DNA from: Rhodoplanes sp. Z2-YC6860
GTDB taxonomy: Bacteria; Pseudomonadota; Alphaproteobacteria; Rhizobiales; Xanthobacteraceae
Assembly: GCF_001579845.1 (NCBI RefSeq)
Contig: NZ_CP007440.1
Location: forward strand, 2,360,001 to 2,424,000
Direction of reading: 5' to 3'
DNA: 64,000 bases
Shown: in pieces, positions 59,467 to 64,000 of the stretch
Position numbering within the stretch: the stretch's first letter is position 1
Layout: every line of letters starts with the position of its first letter
Translations under genes and position numbers: made by a program
The notes under the pieces: generated by a model
Databases searched by the model: none
Seen by the model: the letters and a program-made list of their open reading frames with translations, nothing else
What the model was told of the DNA's origin: nothing

Positions 59467-60768
59467 ATGCCCGACTTGCGGACCAAGGGGCCTGGCGGCT
59501 TGAACCTCCTGACAGCGGTCGAGCTGTCGGAGAAGATCGCCGCCGGACAAACGACATCGGTCGCGATCGTTCAGGACTGCCTCAACCGTATCAAGGCGCG
59601 CGATCCCGACATCCGTGGCTGGGCGTATGTCGATCCCGATCTGGCGCTCAGCCAGGCTCGCGCCTGCGACGCGCAGCCGCGCCGTAGCCCGCTTCACGGC
59701 ATCCCGATCGGTATCAAGGACATTTTCGATACTTACGACATGCCGACGGCATATGGGTCTGCGATCTACAAGGGCTTTCAGCCGACGATGGATACGGCGC
59801 TGGTGGGGCTCATGCGCCGCGCCGGCATGGTGATCCTCGGAAAATGCCGGACCACCGAGTTCGCGAGCCCTGTTCCGGTTGGCGTTCGCAATCCCCACGA
59901 CTTCGCCCGAAGCCCCGGTGTGTCGTCGAGCGGGTCGGCTGCGGCCGTTGCCGACTTCATGGTGCCGCTGGCGCTTGGCTCGCAGACCGGCGGCTCGACG
60001 ATCCTGCCGGCGGCTTTCTGCGGCGTGGTCGGTTACAAGTCGAGCCTGACGGGGCTTGATCGCGGCGGCGTGCGCCATTTGCGTCCGACGCTCGATACGA
60101 TGGGCCTGTTCGCCCGCGGCATTGCCGATATCGCGGCCCTTCGCTCCGTGCTCACGGGGACGAACGCCGCGGCGCCCGTCAAAAGCCTCAAGGATGTCCG
60201 GATCGGCGTGTGCCGGACTCCAAGCTGGGATCAGGCTCAGCCGGAAACAGTGAGCGCTTTGGACACCGCTGCGCGCAAGCTCGCCGCGGCCGGCGCAAAG
60301 CTGCATGACGCCGGGATGTCCTCGGCCTTCGATGGCCTCGCTCAATCGTTCAACGTCATATCGGGAGTCGAAGGGCTCCGGGCCATGGCGACTGAGGCGC
60401 GCGATCATCTCGCGACGATGAATCACTGGATCAGAGATTCGCTCACCGCCGCGTCGAAGCACGACCAGGAAACGTACGACAAGGCGCAGCTTCACGCGGT
60501 GCAATGCCAGCGCGCCACTGCCGGGATGTTCGAGCACTGCGACATATTGATCACCCCGAGCACGGCGGGCGAAGCCATCGCGGATGTTGTCTCGGTTTCC
60601 AACTCCGCGTTCAATCGAACCTGGACGCTGATGGGCGTGCCGTGCGTCACCATTCCGGCCTTTGAAGGCCTGAATGGCATGCCGGTCGGCTTGCAGTTGG
60701 TCGGCCCGGTCGGCAGCGACGACCATGTGCTCGCATTGTCGCAGGCCGTTGCTGATGCACTCAAATGA
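59467..60768 (+). CDS. Amidase (amidase signature family)
   Basis: The 433-residue enzyme has the Ser-Ser-Lys elements: Lys84 in HGIPIGIKDIFDT, the Ser-rich loop SSSGS at 153-157 and the nucleophile Ser177 in GSQTGGST. The family cleaves amides to acid and ammonia in the cytoplasm. It is slightly shorter than GatA and has no gatB/C neighbours, so a catabolic role is likely. It is followed by a peptide-type ABC importer on the same strand. Confidence 0.92.
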   Translation: MPDLRTKGPGGLNLLTAVELSEKIAAGQTTSVAIVQDCLNRIKARDPDIRGWAYVDPDLALSQARACDAQPRRSPLHGIPIGIKDIFDTYDMPTAYGSAIYKGFQPTMDTALVGLMRRAGMVILGKCRTTEFASPVPVGVRNPHDFARSPGVSSSGSAAAVADFMVPLALGSQTGGSTILPAAFCGVVGYKSSLTGLDRGGVRHLRPTLDTMGLFARGIADIAALRSVLTGTNAAAPVKSLKDVRIGVCRTPSWDQAQPETVSALDTAARKLAAAGAKLHDAGMSSAFDGLAQSFNVISGVEGLRAMATEARDHLATMNHWIRDSLTAASKHDQETYDKAQLHAVQCQRATAGMFEHCDILITPSTAGEAIADVVSVSNSAFNRTWTLMGVPCVTIPAFEGLNGMPVGLQLVGPVGSDDHVLALSQAVADALK

Positions 60769-60882
60769 CGTGAAATCGACGAGCGCGTTGCGTTTCCGAA
60801 AATGCTCGATTCTTGCCAAGCCTAGGACTGCGTACTAGCCTGATTGATCAATAACGATCGGACGTGCACGACGGAGGGCGCC

Positions 60883-62610
60883 ATGAAGATGGTTGGGACC
60901 TGCGATTCGAGGCGCAAAAAGAACAAGACCCGAGCGGCCGCCGACGGTCTCGCATCCGATACAGCGCGCGACGAACAATTCATCTGGCCGGAAACGGAAC
61001 GCCGCACGTTCATGAAGGCGCTGCTGCTCGGCGCCGGCTCATTCTGCATTCCGTTGGGCGGCGCGCAGGCCCAGGCCGGGCAGAAGGTTCTGCGCATCGC
61101 GATGACGTTGTCGGACATTCCGTACATTTGCGGGCAGGCGACTGGCGGCGCCGAAGGCATCCGCTTCGTCGGGTTTACGCTCTACGACGCGCTGGTCCGC
61201 TGGGACTACGAGCAGAACGAGCGCCCGACCAAGATCATCCCCAACCTTGCGGAGAGCTGGTCGGTCGATCCCGAGACTCACAAGATCTGGACCTTCAAAA
61301 TCCGGCAAGGCGTCAAGTTTCACGACGGCAGCGCCTTCAACGCGCATGCGGTGGCGTGGAATTTCGAAAAGATCATGAAGCCGGACGCGCCGCATTACGA
61401 CAAGCGTCAGGCGACGCAAACCGGAAACTATCTTGCGACCATCGAAAAGGTGGAGGCCGCGGACGATTTCACCGTCAAGATCCACACCAAGGTCATGGAC
61501 GGGACGCTCGCGTATTCGATGTCCAACATCTGCTTTTCAAGTCCGGCGCAATGGGAAGCTGTCGGCCGGGATTGGGACAAGTTCGCACTCAAGCCCTCGG
61601 GCACCGGCCCGTGGAAGTTCGACAAGCAAACGCCGCGCGAGCGCGTCGAGTTCTTGCGCAATGCCGAATACTGGGATCAGAAGCGGGTGCCGAAGTGCGA
61701 CCGCATGGTGCTGCGTCCGATTGCGGACTCCACGACGCGGGTTGCAGCGCTTTTGTCCAATCAGGTGGACTGGATCGAGGCGCCGCCGTCGGACGCCATC
61801 CCGCAGATCAAGGCCGCGGGGATGCAGGTGGTCACCGGCGTCTATCCGCATATCTGGCCATACATGCTCAGCCATCAGCCCGACTCTCCGTTTCGGGATT
61901 TGCGGCTGCGCAAGGCGGCAAACCTCGCGATCGACCGCGATGCCGTCGTCAAGCTCGTCAACGGTACGGCCCTTCCTGCGAAAGGCGTCGTCGTTCCGAA
62001 CCATCCCTGGTTTGGCAAGCCGACGTTCGACATCAAGTACGATCCTGACGCCGCGCGAAAGCTGATGGCGGACGCGGGCTTTGGTCCGCGCAACAAGGCC
62101 AAGGTCAAATTTCTGATGTCGACGGCCGGGTCCGGCCAGATGCAGCCGTTGTCGATGAATGAACTGATCCAGGAGCAGCTCCAGGAGGTCGGCTTCGAGG
62201 TCAAGCTTGAGACACTGGACTGGGAAGCATTGCGGTCACGCCGGCTGGCCGGCGCCGAGGCACCCGAAAACCGTGGCGTGTCCGGCATCAATTACAGCTG
62301 GACCATCCAGGAGCCGATCTTTGCGTTGATCGGGCAGACCTGGCACGGCGCTCAACGCGTGGGCGGCTACAACTGGGGCGGTTTCGCCGATCCGCACGCC
62401 GACGAGCTCGCCAAAAAGCCGCTCGCCGAATTCGACATCACGGCGCAGGACAAGTTGCTTGCCGATCTCCACGCCTATCTGGTCGATCAGGCGATGTGGA
62501 TCTTCGTGGTGCACGATCTCAATCCGCGGGGCCTTGCGCAAAAGGTGACCGGATTCAAATCGGCGCAAAACTGGTTCCAGGATTTCTCTCCCGTCGACAT
62601 CAAGTCCTAG
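60883..62610 (+). CDS. Dipeptide-type ABC substrate-binding protein (DppA-like)
   Basis: The 575-residue protein starts at the ATG at 60883, directly preceded by GGAGGG. A Tat-like signal (ERRTFMKALLLGAGSF, about residues 40-55) comes after an unusually long charged N-terminal region of about 38 residues. The mature part is an SBP_5 fold: ESWSVDPETHKIWTFKIRQG, VKFHDGSAF and FRDLRLRKAANLAIDR. Such proteins bind peptides, nickel or small amides for Dpp/Opp-like importers. It heads the operon with the two permease genes that follow. Confidence 0.92.
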   Translation: MKMVGTCDSRRKKNKTRAAADGLASDTARDEQFIWPETERRTFMKALLLGAGSFCIPLGGAQAQAGQKVLRIAMTLSDIPYICGQATGGAEGIRFVGFTLYDALVRWDYEQNERPTKIIPNLAESWSVDPETHKIWTFKIRQGVKFHDGSAFNAHAVAWNFEKIMKPDAPHYDKRQATQTGNYLATIEKVEAADDFTVKIHTKVMDGTLAYSMSNICFSSPAQWEAVGRDWDKFALKPSGTGPWKFDKQTPRERVEFLRNAEYWDQKRVPKCDRMVLRPIADSTTRVAALLSNQVDWIEAPPSDAIPQIKAAGMQVVTGVYPHIWPYMLSHQPDSPFRDLRLRKAANLAIDRDAVVKLVNGTALPAKGVVVPNHPWFGKPTFDIKYDPDAARKLMADAGFGPRNKAKVKFLMSTAGSGQMQPLSMNELIQEQLQEVGFEVKLETLDWEALRSRRLAGAEAPENRGVSGINYSWTIQEPIFALIGQTWHGAQRVGGYNWGGFADPHADELAKKPLAEFDITAQDKLLADLHAYLVDQAMWIFVVHDLNPRGLAQKVTGFKSAQNWFQDFSPVDIKS

Positions 62611-62616
62611 CGGATC

Positions 62617-63567
62617 ATGTTTCGCTACGTCCTCCGGCGCATTGCGGCCATCGTGCCGATCCTGTTCGGCGTTTCGGTTGTCTGCTTCTCGTTCATCCAC
62701 CTGGCGCCCGGTGACGCGATAACGGCCCTGGCCGGCGACAATGCATCGCCCGCCGTGCTGGAGAAGATACGGCAGGCCTACGGCTACGATCAGCCGTTGC
62801 CGATCCAGTATCTGCGATGGCTGGGACTGGTCCTGAGCGGGAATCTCGGGACCTCTATCATGACCGGGCGGTCGGTGTTGTCCGAGATCGTGCCGGCTGC
62901 CGGGCACACCGCAATCCTGGCGGCCGTCGCGATATTCATGAGCCTGCTGGCAGGCATATCGATGGGAACAATAGCCGCCTACACGCGCCGTGTGTGGCTG
63001 GACCGGCTGGTCACCGCGGTTGCGGTGCTGGGCGTATCGGTGCCGCACTACTGGGTCGGAATCGCCATGGTCGCGATCTTCTCGGCGACGCTCGGACTGC
63101 TGCCCGCCATGGGGATGGGGCCGGCCACGTCGATCGCAGAGTTTGGCTGGAACGATGCCAAGTTCATCATCCTGCCGGCCATCACATTGGCCCTCATTCC
63201 GACCGCGATCATCAGCCGGACCGTGCGGGCGACTCTCATCGAGATTCAAAAGAGCGAGTTCGTGCAAACGCTGCACAGCGTCGGCCTGGGACGCCGCCGC
63301 ATTGCGTTGCATGTGATCAGAAATTCCGCCCCGGCCATTCTGGCCGTCATCGGCCTGCAGATCGCGCAGCTCCTGGGCGGCTCGATCCTGATCGAGACGG
63401 TGTTTTCGTGGCCCGGGACCGGCTACCTTCTGAACACCGCCATCGCCACGCGCGATATGCCCCTGCTGCAAGGCACGATCCTGGTGCTGGCGATTTTTTT
63501 CGTGCTCATGAATTTTCTTGTCGATCTGGTGCAGCCGTTGGCCGACCCACGCATCGTGCGGGATTGA
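62617..63567 (+). CDS. Dipeptide-type ABC transporter permease (DppB-like)
   Basis: The 316-residue membrane protein has six hydrophobic segments and the family start MFRYVLRRIAAIVPILFGVS. The loop EFVQTLHSVGLGRRRIALHV is the EAA-type contact site. It begins six bases after the binding protein stop and ends three bases before the next permease, so translation is probably coupled. Confidence 0.93.
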   Translation: MFRYVLRRIAAIVPILFGVSVVCFSFIHLAPGDAITALAGDNASPAVLEKIRQAYGYDQPLPIQYLRWLGLVLSGNLGTSIMTGRSVLSEIVPAAGHTAILAAVAIFMSLLAGISMGTIAAYTRRVWLDRLVTAVAVLGVSVPHYWVGIAMVAIFSATLGLLPAMGMGPATSIAEFGWNDAKFIILPAITLALIPTAIISRTVRATLIEIQKSEFVQTLHSVGLGRRRIALHVIRNSAPAILAVIGLQIAQLLGGSILIETVFSWPGTGYLLNTAIATRDMPLLQGTILVLAIFFVLMNFLVDLVQPLADPRIVRD

Positions 63568-63570
63568 GCC

Positions 63571-64000
63571 ATGTCGGTTCGATCCACCATCGTCGCGGCT
63601 TCTCCTCTCGCACCGGTCGATAAGAAGCACCGCCGCGGCTACTGGGTCGCGGTCCGAAGGCGGCTCGCGCGCGATCCGGTCGCGGTGACATGCGCCTGCA
63701 TCCTGATCCTGATCGTTCTGGCTGCGATCTTCGCTCCGCTGATCGCGCCGGCCGACCCGACCAAGACCAGCGTGATCCGCAGGCTGCTGCCGATCGGCTC
63801 GAAGGGCTATCTGCTCGGCACGGATGAGCTCGGCCGCGACATGCTCAGCCGGCTGATCTACGGCGGGCGCGTGTCGCTGCTGATGGGGCTGCTGCCGGTG
63901 GTCGTCGCGACGCTCGTCGGCGGCTTTCTGGGCATCGTCGCCGGCTTCTTCGGCGGCCGCACCAACATGATCATGATGCGGGTCGTCGACGTGTTTTTTG
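63571..64000 (+). CDS. Dipeptide-type ABC transporter permease (DppC-like), cut by window end
   Basis: The first 143 residues of the second permease are seen: a hydrophobic segment near 38-60 (CACILILIVLAAIFAPLIAP), the DppC-type motif LLGTDELGRDMLSRLIYGG and a second hydrophobic stretch. It lies three bases after DppB-like. The frame is open to the last base; the ATPase genes should follow outside the window. Confidence 0.9.
   Translation, partial: MSVRSTIVAASPLAPVDKKHRRGYWVAVRRRLARDPVAVTCACILILIVLAAIFAPLIAPADPTKTSVIRRLLPIGSKGYLLGTDELGRDMLSRLIYGGRVSLLMGLLPVVVATLVGGFLGIVAGFFGGRTNMIMMRVVDVFF

Noticed and set aside
59392-60819. 475-codon minus-strand frame opposite the amidase
   Set aside because: Shadow of the amidase gene, with no start signal or domain.
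62236-63630. 464-codon minus-strand frame opposite the Dpp-like genes
   Set aside because: Low-complexity charged product (many His, Arg, Asp, Gln) opposite a clear membrane protein gene.
1-64000. tRNA, rRNA, CRISPR arrays, insertion sequences and phage genes
   Set aside because: I scanned for cloverleaf-like, repeat-spacer and transposase signals and found none that I could support by eye.

Overview
The window is GC-rich DNA packed with catabolic and solute-uptake genes. It has no rRNA, tRNA, CRISPR array, prophage or intact insertion sequence that I could find. Many Bug-type (tripartite tricarboxylate) binding proteins, NMT1-like ABC importers, TRAP genes and molybdenum hydroxylases, together with a small Sel1-like protein, suggest an alphaproteobacterium of the Hyphomicrobiales. 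A Bradyrhizobium/Rhodopseudomonas-like soil organism is my best guess, by inference from gene content only.

Layout. 1-9321: a GntR-family regulator gene followed on the same strand by a polyamine-type ABC importer with two tandem binding proteins and an enoyl-CoA hydratase, flanked by two NDP-forming acyl-CoA synthetase genes (one cut by the window edge). 9674-14741: a VOC protein, a membrane-anchored thioredoxin-like protein with one active-site Cys, a Bug protein, a RutA-like flavin monooxygenase and an NMT1-like binding protein. 14948-24398: a LysR regulator divergent from an eight-gene operon (amidohydrolase, aminotransferase, M24 peptidase, ornithine-cyclodeaminase-like enzyme, TRAP transporter DctPQM, second amidohydrolase), probably for uptake and breakdown of an amino-acid conjugate. 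24442-29107: a TPR-methyltransferase, then a decaying stretch with remnants of a histidine kinase and an ABC ATPase, three small genes and a secreted RidA-like protein.

29558-37451: a MarR regulator divergent from a seven-gene operon (FAH-family hydrolase, aromatic FAD monooxygenase, two Bug proteins, ACMSD-like amidohydrolase, alpha/beta hydrolase, NMT1-like protein), which looks like an aromatic-acid degradation unit. 37503-41243: an ABC importer (ATPase, permease, binding protein), a 38-codon ORF and a PuuE-like polysaccharide deacetylase. 41634-48658: a Bug protein, MarR regulator, acyl-CoA-dehydrogenase-like monooxygenase, VOC protein, two-subunit molybdenum hydroxylase (IorAB type) and GntR regulator. 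49112-51891: Bug protein, NTF2-like protein, cupin and amidohydrolase. 51912-55823: a second NMT1-type ABC importer divergent from a dihydroxyphthalate-decarboxylase-like protein. 55863-64000: a DUF3891 protein, a 50-residue membrane protein, a lone xanthine-dehydrogenase-type large subunit, an amidase and the start of a Dpp-type ABC importer.

The common theme is scavenging of organic acids, amides and N-heterocycles: each regulator sits beside one or more binding proteins and a handful of oxidoreductases or hydrolases. Five Bug binding proteins occur without any TctA or TctB membrane subunit in view. The main points for follow-up are the TRAP/amidohydrolase operon, the candidate operators next to regulators (including a 10-mer shared by two promoters on either side of the second GntR gene), two very small genes (38 and 50 codons), and the decayed gene fragments.
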